Source: Raphanus sativus (Eukaryota; Streptophyta; Magnoliopsida; Brassicales; Brassicaceae). Taken from it: a stretch of 64,000 nucleotides of DNA. The notes beneath the pieces were generated by a model, which did no database searches, was not told the origin of the DNA, and saw only the letters and a list, made by a program, of their open reading frames with translations. Position numbers and translations under genes: made by a program. Where the stretch lies: NCBI RefSeq assembly GCF_000801105.2, contig NC_079518.1, forward strand, positions 25,214,800 through 25,278,799, given 5' to 3'. Shown piece after piece: positions 44,623-57,325 of this stretch. The stretch's first letter is position 1. The number at the start of each line of letters is the position of its first letter.

Positions 44623-45841
44623 ATTTGTATTTTTCCATGTAATCATATTTGTGTTAAATTTTATTATTATTATTAGTAAAAGGTTATGATAATTTGATTG
44701 AATTTGTGATGTTGTCTAAGTATACACATGTCTTATAGTCATAAATATTTTGTAATTTAATTGTAAACAAAAAAGTATATATTTTTTTTTAAAGTATAGC
44801 AAATTTTAAATAATATTTTCGTAGTAACTAAATAGATGAAATTATATTTTTTCATTAAATTTTCATGATTTTGATATCATAATTAATTATAATAATGTTA
44901 TTATGTCACAATAATTTTGATGCAATTAAAAATAATTTTTGAAAATTTGATCTCATTGTAAATGAAAAGGTCCATTTGAATTGTTAAAAACCAATTATAT
45001 TTCTTTTAAAATCTCGTGACATATCAAGGCCCATATCTCAATTTGGGAAAAAACAAATCAAGGCCCATATCCAAATTTAAAACTCGTGACATATCGAGCA
45101 GTTATATAAATGGTTGGTTGTGTATAGATACAGTTATCATACGAATAAACAGTTACATATAGCATTTGTATTTTTTTTTAAATTGGACCTGACCTTTATC
45201 AACTGGTCATGATCCAAAATTAATAGTATTGATTTGTATTTTTCCATGTAATCATATTTGTGTTAAATTTTATTATTATTATTAGTAAAAGGTTATGATA
45301 ATTTGATTGAATTTGTGATGTTGTCTAAGTATACACATGTCTTATAGTCATAAATATTTTGTAATTTAATTGTAAACAAAAAAGTATATATTTTTTTTTA
45401 AAGTATAGCAAATTTTAAATAATATTTTCGTAGTAACTAAATAGATGAAATTATATTTTTTCATTAAATTTTCATGATTTTGATATCATATATAATTATA
45501 ATAATGTTATTATGTCACAATAATTTTTGATGCAATTAAAAATAATTTTTGAAAATTTGATCTCATTGTAAATGAAAAGGTCCATTTGAATTGTTAAAAA
45601 CCAATTATATTTCTTTTAAAATCTCGTGACATATCAAGGCCCATATCTCAATTTGGGAAAAAACAAATCAAGGCCCATATCCAAATTTAAAAACTCGTGA
45701 CATATCGAGCAGTTATATAAATGGTTGGTTGTGTATAGATACAGTTATCATACGAATAAACAGTTACATATAGCATTTGTATTTTTTTTAAATTGGACCT
45801 GATCTTTATCAACTGGTCATGATCCAAAATTAATAGTATTG
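44623..45841 (+). repeat. 609-bp tandem duplication
   Basis: Unit 1 (44623-45231) and unit 2 (45232-45841) match nearly perfectly, from ATTTGTATTTTTCCATGTAA to CCAAAATTAATAGTATTG. Differences are a few substitutions and single-base indels in homopolymers. Non-coding; inside the DUF716-B intron. Confidence 0.93.
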
Positions 45842-45984
45842 ATTTTATCTCAAAATCAAAAAAAATTGTACAATAAATATTTTCCAACAGTCTACCCGAA
45901 TAAACCAAAGGTGCCATGGCCAACCTGGGTAGATACGTCATCAAAATTCATGAAACGGACAATGAATATTTCAATTTTGATATA

Positions 45985-46535
45985 CAGTAGAAACTCTATA
46001 AATTAATAATGTTAGAATTTTAAAATTTTATTAATTTATAGAGATATTAATTTACAAAGTTTTCTTATTTAGATTTTTATTTTAATATATATTATTCTAA
46101 GATAAGAAAAATATTTGATTTTAGTGTATAGACATTAATTGTTATTTTTTGAAATTTGAAATTTATATTAATTTTATTATATTATTTGGTGTATATAATA
46201 TATCTTGCATAAAATTTAAATGTGGGTTTAGATATAATATTACTAAATCTGAAAAAAATATACTAAATGTTAAGAAATATAAAGGTAATTCTATTGGGAA
46301 TATGAAAAATAATATAATAATAGTTTCGTATTTATATAAAATATGTATACATATATATTGTTAATTTATAATTTTAATGAGACTATATATTTAAGTATAA
46401 ATTTTTAAAAACTATTATCTTATTATTTTATCGATTTGTGTCGAATATTGAATCGATTCAAATTGAGGCCGGCAAAATTTATTAATTTATAGAAATTATT
46501 AATTTATCGAATATTAGTTTATAAAGATTTTACTG
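45985..46535. mobile_element. Emigrant-like (Tc1/mariner, pogo) MITE
   Basis: Ends CAGTAGAAACTCTATAAATT and, inverted, CAGTAAAATCTTTATAAACT, flanked by TA on both sides (45983-45984, 46536-46537). The terminus matches the Emigrant family of Arabidopsis. 551 bp, AT-rich. A 71-codon frame inside is spurious. Confidence 0.85.
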
Positions 46536-47073
46536 TATATATAATATGTTAGAACTTTGAAATACTATATTTATTCTAGGGGTTTCAAAACAATATACCC
46601 ATGAGAGTGGTGAGGAGAGAAACAAATATAATGAGCTGGAAGGCGAGATGATATTGTCCCTCAACGCCCATGTGGTCGGCTGAGTGAAAATGGAAGAGAA
46701 GTAGCTCCTGTGTGAAGGCAGCGGCTAAAGCTAGGAGGGTTAGCCCCTCCGAAGCCGCCGCTCTAGGCTTTGCTCGGTCAAGCACGAGTGCTAAAACAGC
46801 ATAAGCCAATAAGGACATGCCGATGGAAGAATGTTCGAAGTTGCGGGGCTGGTGTTTTATTAGTCCGAAGAAGAGCTCCACTGACATGAAAACTGATGAA
46901 TATGACATGATTAAGTAGAGCTCTAAGTACCTGGTCTTTGATGTTGGAAACCATGGAGATGAATTGAATGTGTTTGGTCGTAGACAAAAGAGTTTTATGT
47001 TGTTAAATAAGTGCCATAAGCCAAATGCTACGAGCGCACAACCGTATAAAATATGTCCTTCACGAAGTCCCAT

Positions 47074-47915
47074 GCTTGGGTTTTATGTCTTAGTGATCTT
47101 TTTCTTCTTTTTTTTTGTCTTAGTGATCTTTGGTTTGCGATTATGAGCAAGAAGCATCGATAAATCGATGGAATGGGTTTTATATTAAGCGTTTGCCCAA
47201 ACTGTGATTGATTTTACTTTGGGGAGGGGTGATTATTAAATCACTATTGTAAACTGGCCAGCCTGGCTGATCTTTTATACAAGTCACAAAAACCCATTTG
47301 CAAATAGATTAGGGAAATTTGGCGTAACAAAGAAAATTAATATTTTAATCACAACGTAGTTGATAAACTATGGTGAGAAAGACAGGTCACCGGTCACGCA
47401 CGCATAATGGAATGCGTTTCATATATTCACTGCATAATCAAAACAAAAGATAACTGTGGTATTCATAATAAAAAAGATAACTGTTGTATTCTATATATAA
47501 ATTATAAGATAGACAGTTTAAAAAGAAAAAAGATAGACAGTTTTCTTTGATTATATGGTTTCTTATCTTTCTCTCATTTTTAATATTTTGTTGTTTGTTT
47601 GTTTTCCCGTTCTGATATTATTCTTTTTAAATATTTCCAAAATAAGTTGATTCAAATTAAAAAGAATATAAATTTTTGTGTATACTCCATAATATATCTT
47701 TTAAAAATCAGATAAATTCATTTTTCAAAAGAATAAATAATTAGAAGAAATAATTTATCTTTTATGTAAAACATTATATTTTTGGTAAATGTTAAAATTT
47801 ATATCATTTTCAATTTTAAATGTTGGTTACAACTTATTTGAGCAAATAAAAAAACTAAACCAAACTCAGTTAAACGCTTCAAAGAGGCCCGATGTTAGAA
47901 AAGTAGAATTCAAAG
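47074..47915. other. Upstream of DUF716 copy B, AT-rich
   Basis: TTTTATGTCTTAGTGATCTT and GATAAATCGATGGAATGGGT resemble the region upstream of copy A. The remainder has no recognised element. Confidence 0.5.
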
Positions 47916-47916
47916 A

Positions 47917-48207
47917 GGCTCCATGCCTTAACCCTTGGAAATGGGGTTTTGCCACCTCCTTCCAACCTTAAAAGCTTATAAATTTTAGATACAAAATAAT
48001 TAAAACTAAAATCAAATGAAGGGAATAAAATATTTGAAATGTTTTGAGTAAGTACGAATAAACCTTGTAAAAATACCTGAAATATTATTTTTTTAATATA
48101 AAAATACCTGAAATATTATTGGTTTAAGTATTTTGAAAGCTTATGTTTGCTTGCAGGCTCCATCCCTTAACCCTTGGAAATGGGGTTTTGCCACCTCCTT
48201 CCAACCC
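47917..48207 (+). repeat. Duplicated exon-like segment ending NPWKWGFATSFQP-stop
   Basis: Two 52-bp copies at 47917-47968 and 48155-48206, nearly identical. Both translate as AP(C/S)LNPWKWGFATSFQP followed by TAA. The second is preceded by TATGTTTGCTTGCAG, a good splice acceptor. It looks like the last exon of a gene, duplicated, with the rest of the gene absent. I do not recognise the protein. Confidence 0.5.
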
Positions 48208-48317
48208 TAATATTAAGTATTAACACGATATACAGTTGTAAGTTGTAACTCAAACATTGATTTCGTGAGACTTGGCTGAGGCTCCACAGCTCAACAATAT
48301 TTAATTAGAGTCGACTA

Positions 48318-48850
48318 AACTTAAAGCATCATTCACCTTGTCTGTTAAATGGGTTCTTAAGGGGTTGGTCCCACGGTTTTTATAAGTTTCTTATGGGTCT
48401 TTTGTAAATAGCGACTTTAATTTGGTTCTTACATTGTTCGCGAATTCCATTGACACATGACAATCTGCAATTGTTTTATCTTTTATTTTTTTTATCAGAC
48501 AAAAAAAAAAACCTAGTGCAGGATTAATGGTGCCTTTATAACCCCAAAAAACATTTAGATGCTTTTTAGGTCATTAAATCTTATGCGCGCAGTGTGTTGA
48601 GTAGATAAAAACGTGGTGGTCATTTTTTTTCCAAAATGGAGTAAAAATAATTATGAAGTAAAAAATGCTCCAATTCCACTATATTTTTCATTCCATAATA
48701 AAATTTACTCCATAAATAGAGTAATTTATTTTTTATTTGTTCATCATTTCATTATAAAATAGAATGAGGCTAAAGAATTTTTTATTCCATAATCACTTTT
48801 ACTCCGTTTTGGAGGAAAAATAGAATTTTACATTGGATATGCTCTTACAG
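48318..48850. mobile_element. GAGCATC-type MITE(s)
   Basis: 48318-48480 (AAAGCATCATTCACC, TTGGTCCCACGG) resembles a MITE end. 48634-48850 has inverted halves: AAAATGGAGTAAAAATAATT against its inverse near 48785-48815 (ATCACTTTTACTCCGTTTTG), ending GGATATGCTCTTA. They may be one element interrupted by 48490-48630, or two. Confidence 0.45.
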
Positions 48851-49199
48851 CTGTTGAATATTCCAATCTCAACTAAATTTTAAGAGTAGATTTCATCTAA
48901 ATTCTAACATGATTAATTACAAAACAAACCTACACATACTTCTTTTTCCGTCACTCCGAAAACTTCATGTGACACTAAAATACGTCTTTCGAATTTTGGA
49001 GATTTTATGTGACACTAAGAATTTTTTTCCTAAAATCTACTCACAACAGACTTTTCCAGAATCATTTTGAAAAGGTCAAACTTCAGAAAAAAAATTTGAT
49101 CAATTTCAAAAATAACTTGATTATTAAAGAAATTTTCTCTTGTAAAATTGAAAATTAACTAAACACAAAGTAATCCAAAAATTTACAAATGAAGAATCC

Positions 49200-49347
49200 T
49201 CAAAATTATGTAACTGAGAAGACTACTTGAGAATTTTTCCTTTATTATTCGTAATTACAAAATAACCTAAACAATATATTTCTGGAGAAGTCTGTTAACT
49301 GAGAAGACTACTTGAGAATTTTTCCTTTATTATTCATAATTACAAAA
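49200..49347 (+). repeat. Short tandem duplication at Helitron target
   Basis: GTAACTGAGAAGACTACTTG ... AATTACAAAA is repeated at about 49210-49257 and 49299-49347. The first copy continues TAACCTAAACAA, and the second is interrupted at that point by the Helitron. Confidence 0.85.
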
Positions 49348-51384
49348 TCTATACTATTAAAAGTAGCCTTTTGAAGCACCAAAGAGCGTCCACATCATTT
49401 TAGAAATCCTCTTCGAAAAGAATCCACGTGGCATGACTAATATTTTTACCTTATTATGTTTAGTTTTACATTTTTCAAAATATTGATATAATGTATAGTT
49501 TTACATTTTAATATTACTGACAAATATAATTTCAAACATAATAAATAATACTTAAATACACAAAATTATAAATGGAAATATTAAATTAAACATATGTAAG
49601 ATTATCGTGATATATAATTTTGAAAATAATAAATAATATGTAAATATTCAACATTAGAAATGAAAAATTAAACATATATAATATTGCCATATATATATAT
49701 ATATAATAAAAAATATGTAATATAAAAAATTATAAATGGAAATACTACATTAAACATATGTAAGATTACCATGATATATATAATTTTGAAAATAATAATT
49801 AATATGTAAATATATAACATTATAAATAAAAATACTACATTAAACATATTCAAGATTACCATATATATAATTTCGAAATAATAAATAATATTTATATAAT
49901 AACTAATATGTAAAAATAATATTAATAAGTAAAAACTTCTCTAGAAAGATGCCACGTTACATTATTACTAAAAATAAAAATAAATAAAAAGTAAATATAA
50001 GATATCAGGAAAAATAAAACATAATATATAATTTTGAAAATAATAAATAATATGTAAATATTCAACATTAGAAATGAAAAATTAAACATATGTAAGATTA
50101 CCATATATATATATAATATCGAAAATAATAATTAATATGTAAATATACAAAATTATAAATGGAAATACTACATTAAACATATGTAAGATTACCATGATAT
50201 ATATAATTTTTAAATAATAAATAATATGTAAATATACAACATTAAAAATAGAAATACTACATTAAACATATGCAAGATTACCATATATATAATTTCAAAA
50301 ATAATAAATAATATGTATATAATAAATAATATGTAAAAATAATATTAATAAGTAAAAACTTCTCTAAAAAGATGCCACGTTGCATTATTATTTAAAAATA
50401 AAAAGTAAATATACAATATAAAAATAGAAATATTACCTTAAACATTGAACTGAAAAATGTATAATAAAATAAATAATTAGTATATATTCAATATAAGAAA
50501 TGAAAAAACTACATTGAACATCTATCTAAAATGTATACTTTTACCTTTTTATTATTTTTAAATATTTTATAAATAAATATACAATATAGAAAAATAAATA
50601 ATAAGTAAATATAAAATATAAAAATAGAAATATTATCTACCGTAATATTTGAATAAATAAATATACAATATAAGAACAAATAAATAATAAGTAAATATAC
50701 TATATAAGAAATATTACATTAAAGATCTACTGTAATATTTTCATTTGATATAAAAGCAAAAAATTATAATAAGTAAATATACAAAGTAAGAAAAATAAAC
50801 AATAACTGAATATACAATATAAAAAGTGGGAAAACTAAATTAAACATCTATATGAAAATGTATAGTAAATTAAATAATAAGTAAATATATAATATAAGAA
50901 ATAAAAATATTACATTAAACATCTATCATAATATTAGGTAAGTAAATACACAATACAAGAAAGAAAAAATAATAAGTATATATACAATATAATAATAGGA
51001 AAATTACATTAAACATCTATCTAAAAATATATAGTAAAATAAATAATAAGTAAAGATACAATATAAGAAATAGAAATGTTACATTAAACATCTATCGTAA
51101 TATAACTATTTGATATAAAAGCAAGAAAATTAGAATAAATAAATATATAATATAATAATAAATAAATAATAAATAAATATACAATGTAAGAAATTGAAAT
51201 ACTATATTAAACATCTATCTGAAAAATATATAGTTTTACATTTTAAGTAAATATACAATATAGGAGATGGAAATACTACATTAAACATATATCTGAAAAA
51301 TGTATAGTTTTTACTTTTTTATTATTTCCAAATATTTTTATGTTAAGAAACCGCTTATCTCGCTCTCAACCACATCATTATAAA

Positions 51385-51774
51385 TGTATCTCTTACTCAT
51401 ATGACAGAAAGAGCTATCGAAGGTGAAATAGTCAGAGGTACACATATTTGGTAAAAGAGTCTCACTACGAAGAATTATTTTATCTCTAATAGTCTCAGAC
51501 CATCCATTTATACTTAAGAAAAGACAATTTCCAATAAGAGAATTGTATACAATGACCATAAACAAAAACCAATGACAAAGCTTAAATTAGTTACTTTATA
51601 TTTGTCTAAACCAGTTTTCAGTCATGGCCAGCTATATATTGCTCTCTCAAGAGTAACATCACGTGAAGGTTTAAGTATTTTACAAGAAGAAAAAGACTCA
51701 GCAACTAGAGTAAACAATATTGTCTACAAAGAAATCTTCAATAGCATCCTCAATAGTAAGGTCCGCAAATCATA

Positions 51775-51775
<1 letters not shown>
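51385..51775 (+). pseudogene. Helitron PIF1-type helicase C-terminus, degenerate
   Basis: Plus-strand translation shows fragments of the RepHel helicase C-terminus: MTERAIEGEIVRGTHIW, then, after frame changes and stops, LYLSKPVFSHGQLYIALSRV followed by TSREGLSIL, which is the conserved last helicase motif region. The Rep domain and the rest of the helicase are missing, so the element is non-autonomous. Confidence 0.85.

Positions 51776-51779
<4 letters not shown>

Positions 51780-51838
<59 letters not shown>
51780..51838. repeat. (TA)n microsatellite
   Basis: About 29 TA units, interrupted once, just after the helicase remnant. Confidence 0.95.
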
Positions 51839-51843
<5 letters not shown>

Positions 51844-53055
51844 AAAACATTATATATTTCTATTCACTATACAGATTTCTAAATCTGACGAGTAAAGGTG
51901 AAATGACACCAACGAAGAAAAAATGAGAAGAAGACAGACACAGAATAAAGAGATGAAAGATATCCTTTTTTATATAGAAAAATATGCTTGGACAAGTTCA
52001 CATACAGATAGTAAAGAACTAACTTACACGAAATGTTTTTCATATGACTTCATCACTCATACGATGGTAAATAGTATTGAAAAATAATTAAGAAAGCAAG
52101 TCTAGATCTCTATCATAGAAAAAGACACCAGCCATAAACACAACCGCGATTAATATTAAAAGTTAAAGAGTATATCATACTGATCTTCAAAATGTACATA
52201 GAGCAGGATCTCAAAAACAACAAGCAGTGGCGTTGCCATCACATAATGAAAAGGAGCCCACTGCCACAAATCATAACTTTAAAATTACAAAATAATATGA
52301 TACTAACAAAACGCAAAGGTGATAAACACAAAAGATGTCATAGATGGAGCAGACAGTAAAATCTACCATGAGAAACCATAGTACGAAACAGTCACAAATG
52401 GTGTAAATATAAATCTGCAAAAAAGAACATAGTCAAGGATGATAAAGACTTATACTTTAGACATCACTAAACACGCAAAGATCCACTTTTTATAGTTTGT
52501 ACTCAATACTCTTTTTGACACAGCTCACAATTCAAAATTTCATTGTGTGAAATTGGAGATTTTGCGCAGAAAATTTCAAGAAGCAGATAAGTAAAAAAAA
52601 GAAAATGATTTGTTCTTAGCGAAAAATGGTTTTTTTCAAGCCGGCAAATGATGAGTTTCCATGACAGATGATGACAAGCTTAGTTTACGATAAAATATTT
52701 TTACTTTTTGTGTATGACTGTGTATAAAAGTGAAGGACAATTTTGAAATTAACATTAGAGTCAGATTAATGATTCAACTATTAGCTAGATGTTTCTTTGG
52801 TAAAAATAATCGAAGTAATAATTGTTAGAAGCTAAATTAGAACAAACTAATTTTTTTTTATGATTTGTAATTTGATTTGTAAAATAATTATATTATATTA
52901 TCTAAATTTATGATTTATAAAATAAATAGACAAATTTTACGTAATAAAAATATAGAACTTAAATTAATTTTAATCTAAAATGAATTAAAAATTTCAAATA
53001 TATTTAAATAATTTGTATATTTGTTTGCCCGCCCGTAGGGCGGATTCAATCCTAG

Positions 53056-53800
53056 TAACCTAAACAAGATATTTCTGGAGAAGTCTGTTCTGAACATATT
53101 TCTCAACAAATTTTCTCTGCTAATTTTAATAAACTTATATTTTCTCTACATTTTTATAAATGAACTTAGAATATTATATTGTTCATTCATGTGCACTATC
53201 AATTTTGGACACATTAACACTATTTTGTTTATTTATGTGCTTAGATAATGATAGCATAAATCTGAAGAAAGTTTCTTTAAATTCTTTTAATAATGATATT
53301 TTATGTTTGTTAATGTGTTTTAGTGTCATTTTTTTGCAGATCGTTTCAGTTACAAAGTTTTACTTTATAAGTTTTATGCATAAATATTTTGATTTTTTTT
53401 TGGACGACGCATACATATTTTGTTAAAGTAGCGATATCATATGTCTAAACATATGTCTTTTTTGTGTTTGAATTTATGTGATATTAAAAATGCAATATGA
53501 TTGAGCATTGCTATCTTCAACTTGTGTCAAATATTATAAACGCATCCAACACAAAATTAATAAAGGAACAACAAATAAGCTTCACTTTTAAGCTGCATAA
53601 CCATAGTTTAATAAATGATTTACAGTGAAAATAATAATTTATGGTTACAAGAACTCGAAGGAACGAAGAAAGCGTTAGACAAAAAAAAATTCTTATAAAA
53701 GACATATTAACGACAAAGTAGATATATTGTTTAAAAAATGATATAAACTATCAAAAAAATAAGAGCATATATCTACATGATTTCTCATTGTACATCCTAC
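53056..53800. other. AT-rich DNA, no gene recognised
   Basis: Continues the Helitron target sequence. A frame at 53160-53426 encodes hydrophobic, Phe/Leu-rich sequence without a known domain, as expected by chance in such DNA. Confidence 0.45.
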
Positions 53801-54620
53801 ACCTAAAAGTAAAACATGATTGGGAACACCATTGTCCAAAATATTCAAGAGCACTTCCTATAGCAAAACTTCTTCAAGATGTCTGTTAGTGCATTTAAAG
53901 CTTAGCAGATTTATAGAAAAATCTTCTTCAAATTCAAAGAGATAATTAAGAAGTTTTAGAGAGAGAAATATTATATTTTTGTTTGAAACCATTTGAAAAA
54001 AGAGAGTGAATATGAAGGAGTCAAAAGTTTCAATTAAAATAAAAATTCGGTGTTAAAAGACTTTTCAAAAAGTCTGTTAGTACATTACAAACCTAAATTT
54101 TACTTGACATTCTAGAAGACTTCTAAAGAAAATATCAATGCATAACTTCTTGGCAGTCTTTTTATGAAGTCTAGAAATCCATAAACTCTAAAATGAATTT
54201 TTTTTTAACTAGATAGAAATAAACACTTCATCAAACATTTACAACTTATATAATGTTTAGTATATACAAAATTAAACATTTATACATCAAATTTCAAATT
54301 TGTTTAAAAAAATTAAATTTCTAAAATCTAACTCGAGAAATACTAACATTACTTGAACATATACTCTAGCCAATAGACAATCATGATTCATAATTTATAT
54401 TCACTCATCTATATGGATAATTTTAATCTTATTAAATTTAAATTTACATGATTTAGAATTATTTATTTTACATGATTTCAGTTTATTTTTATTTTCTCTC
54501 AAAATATTGCAAATTAATTTTAAGATTAAATGCATGAATATACTTCTTGAGAAGCTTTCTCGTGGTAAACTTCTTGAGAAGCTTTCTCGTGGAATACATC
54601 GTTATCTAAAAAAGATTTCG
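53801..54620 (-). mobile_element. Decayed KI-related MULE fragment
   Basis: 54330-54500 aligns loosely with the subterminal 5' region of KI-2 (40400-40560): shared order of an AAAATCTAAC block, a block like AATCATGATTCATAATTTAT, and TCACTCATCTATAT. 54080-54180 and 54535-54595 have AGAAGACTTCT and CTTGAGAAGCTTTCTCGTGG repeats that resemble diverged GTCGTC arrays. Boundaries are not defined. Confidence 0.35.
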
Positions 54621-54672
54621 AGGGATTATAATAGTAAAAGTTTTTGTAGTTTTTTTATTTAGTCATAAGTGT

Positions 54673-57105
54673 TGGACCAAATAATCGCGAGGCCCGTTAG
54701 ACAAGCGGAGCAGGCCCGGGGAAACGAATGACGTAACTAAAGAGAACCTGAATTTAGGTAAGCCCGCTAAAAGGAAAGCTACTTTGAAGCTCGCTGATGG
54801 GAAGGACGAAGTCAAAGCTAGATCCCAATGATCTTGGAACAGTTGAGGAAATCTCGGGATGGAGGTTGCTATAAGAAGCAAGAGCGAGCGAAATAGGAAA
54901 GGGGAGTATGAAATCCTAGTGAGATCTAGCCATGCACATCGACCTCGACCTTAAAGTTCTAAGTAGTCTATTTTGTAATCGATCATAGTTGTATTTCGAT
55001 CTCATTTTCCCTTATTGTATTAATTCTTACTTAATCAACAAAAGTATATTTTTGTCAACTAGAATCTGATTACATCGTTGTATTCTGAGGATATTGTTTT
55101 GCACATCCTTCTTCTTCCCTAATTTTTACATTCAAACACTACCAAATTCTTAATGTGGGTTTTAAAATCCATATTTTGGTACCGTCTTTGGGGAAGAAAA
55201 AGGATTAGACATCCTCTCACAAGAAACCATCAAATCAATCAGCCACCTAGATCCGATAATAACTCATGGAATGACACCATTCATCAGCCTCGGTGGAACC
55301 ACGAGACAGCTGTTAGGGATTGTATCGCTTATCGTGAAAGCCTACAATCTCGAACTCAAGACCGAGTTTGCAGTAACATAGCATTTTATCCCCTTCGACG
55401 CTATATTAGGACGACCCTGGCTGCTTGAAATGAAGGTTGTTCCCTCGATTTACCCCCAATGCGTAAAGTTCATCTCCCTGACCATCAAAAAAACCATATG
55501 CAGGAGTCAAAAACAGTCGCGAACCTGCTACATGAGCGGGTTCCAGAAAACTCGCCGCTCGGAATCGAAACAACAACAAATACGTGATTTCTTCATTAGA
55601 GACCCTGGGAAATACTTGCCAAGTACCATAGCCTTGGGCGAGCGTTTTCCAGAAAAATATGTCAGCATCGGAAATAACATTTCCCCATATGTAAAGAAAT
55701 GCCCTGTTAGTATTTCTAAAACGGAATATCCAAACGTTCGCCTAGTCAGCCGAAGATATGCAAGGGATTGACATCAATATTACCTTTCATGATCTGAACG
55801 TTGATCCAACGTTCAAACCGGTGAAGAAAAAACGAAAAAACTAGGATCCGAGCAAGTGAAATTACAATACCCAAACTGGCTCGCCAACCCGGTCGTAGTA
55901 AAAAAATGGGAAGTGAAGAGTGTACATCGATTTCACCGACCGCAATAAAGCATGTTCGAAAGACAGTTTTCCACTGCCACATATTGATTGATTGGTAAAA
56001 GCCACTGCAGAACACGAGAGTATCTCGTTCATGGACGCTTTCGCCGGCTACAACCAAATCTTAATGAATCACCAAGATCAAGAAAAAAACAAGTTTCATC
56101 ACCGAACGCGGCACCTACAGTTACAAAGTAATGCCTTTCGGACTAAATAATACCGAAGCATTTCAAAATTGTACCTTGTTACCGAAAGGAGAATTGAAGC
56201 TAATCCAAAACAAATTGTGGCACTCATCGACACGCCATGGCTCACCGGCAAAATAGCAGCACTGAACCGCTTTATTTCAAGATCAACCGATAGATGCCTC
56301 CCGTTCTACAAACTATTGAAAGGGAACAAGAAATCGAGTGGAGCGAGGAATGTGATACTGCCCTAAAAGAACTAAAAGCCTATATAAGTAAACCTCCCAT
56401 ACTCTTGAAGCCTATCGAAGGCGAAATCAAGTAACCTCTATGTTGCGACTTCTGAATGTGCAGTACGCATAATGCTAATTCGTGAAGAGTACAACGAGCA
56501 AAAGCCTATCTAATATGTAAGCATGTCGTTGATTGACGCTGAGATGAGATATCCTGTCATGGAGAAATTAGTGTTGGGGTTGTCACAGCCGCACGAAAAT
56601 TAAGACCATATTTCCAGTCTCGCTCCATTATCGTCATGACATCCCAACCCGGAAGGCTAGCAAAATTGGTAATCGAGCTTAACCAATACGACACTGAATA
56701 TAAGCCCTGAATGAGTTCGAAGATACAAGTACTGGCCAAAGATATCGGCGCGAAGTCAAAGACCAAAAAATGGGAACTCCACGTCGGTAGAGCATCCTCG
56801 AAGCAAGGATCAGGAGTCAGAATACAGCTCGAATCCCCAACAGGAGAAATGAGATAAAGCAATTGTTCCGCTTAGGATTCAATGCATCAAATAACGAAGC
56901 GGAAGGCAGAAGTATGCACAAAGGCGGTAGCCAAATGCCATGGCAAGCAGAGAAACCACAAATTCTTCAAGTTAACTGTGTCCAAGGATGATGAGCTCTG
57001 CAGCTCCGCCTTTGCTCCTACACTAAAAAGACTGAGTATTGAAACTTTCAAAAGCAGCCTGAAGCCGTAGTGCTTCCAAGGTTCATAGGGCAACAACTTG
57101 GTATG
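54673..57105 (+). pseudogene. Degenerate Ty3/gypsy retrotransposon
   Basis: An LTR-like segment (TGTTGGACCAAATAATCG from 54671, to about 55175) is followed by TTGGTACCGTCTTTGGGGAA (55176-55195), close to the primer-site sequence of plant Tat-type gypsy elements. Downstream, translation in shifting frames gives pol fragments: protease-linker (FDALLG-like, about 55390), reverse transcriptase (NGKWRVYIDFTDRNKAC, DAFAGYNQILM near 56030), RNase H (LTGKIAALNRFISRSTDRCL near 56245, EMRYPVMEKL near 56545) and beyond. Many stops, frameshifts and internal deletions; no second LTR seen. Cannot be active. Confidence 0.8.
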
Positions 57106-57325
57106 TATGATGAACTGGTTTGTGTTTTCTACTCTTGTGTTTTGTTCACACTAAGTTATTTATGTTAGTATCTCAACAAAAATAACATAATGTTGAAGAG
57201 AAGAAGATTCGATTGAAGTGAATAGAAAACATGGGGGGAATACAATAAACAGAAACAATTAAAACTAAAGTTGAAGAAACTGCAACAACACAGAGAGTTG
57301 TTGCTTGAGAGGAATCGAACCCGGG

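Larger units (their letters stand above)
43487..47073 (-). pseudogene. DUF716 (TMEM45-like) membrane protein, copy B, disrupted exon 2
   Basis: Exon 1 (46599-47073) is intact: MGLREGHILYGCALVAFGLW, LRPNTFNSSPWFP, LELYLIM, HSSIGMSLLAYAVLALVLDR, HFHSADHMGVEGQYHLAFQL, with donor G/GTATAT. Exon 2 (43487-44024) starts IALPKSFLVSLVRSSSIAFQ and ends LVDHGDKM-stop. About 150 bp of unrelated poly(A)-ended sequence replaces the segment between GCYFQDIE and KSLANLEFSW. The two halves of exon 2 are in different frames. The intron (44025-46598) contains a Helitron end, a 609-bp tandem duplication and an Emigrant-like MITE. Family notes as for copy A. Confidence 0.87.
49348..53055 (+). mobile_element. Helitron, 3.7 kb, with helicase remnant
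   Basis: Starts TCTATACTATTAAAAGTAGC after A and ends with hairpin CCGCCCGTAGGGCGG (53030-53044), then ATTCAATC and CTAG (53052-53055) before T. The sequence after the element (TAACCTAAACAAGATATTTC) continues the target repeat seen uninterrupted at 49257-49290, which confirms both boundaries. Interior: long AT-rich tracts with recurring ATTAAACATATGTAAGATTA words (49560-51330) and a helicase C-terminus at 51385-51775. Confidence 0.92.

Noticed and set aside
46149..46364. 71-codon frame
   Set aside because: It lies wholly inside the Emigrant-like MITE, a non-coding family.
49668..50104. Hydrophobic minus-strand frames
   Set aside because: They lie in AT-rich repeat words inside the Helitron and have low-complexity Ile/Phe/Tyr composition.
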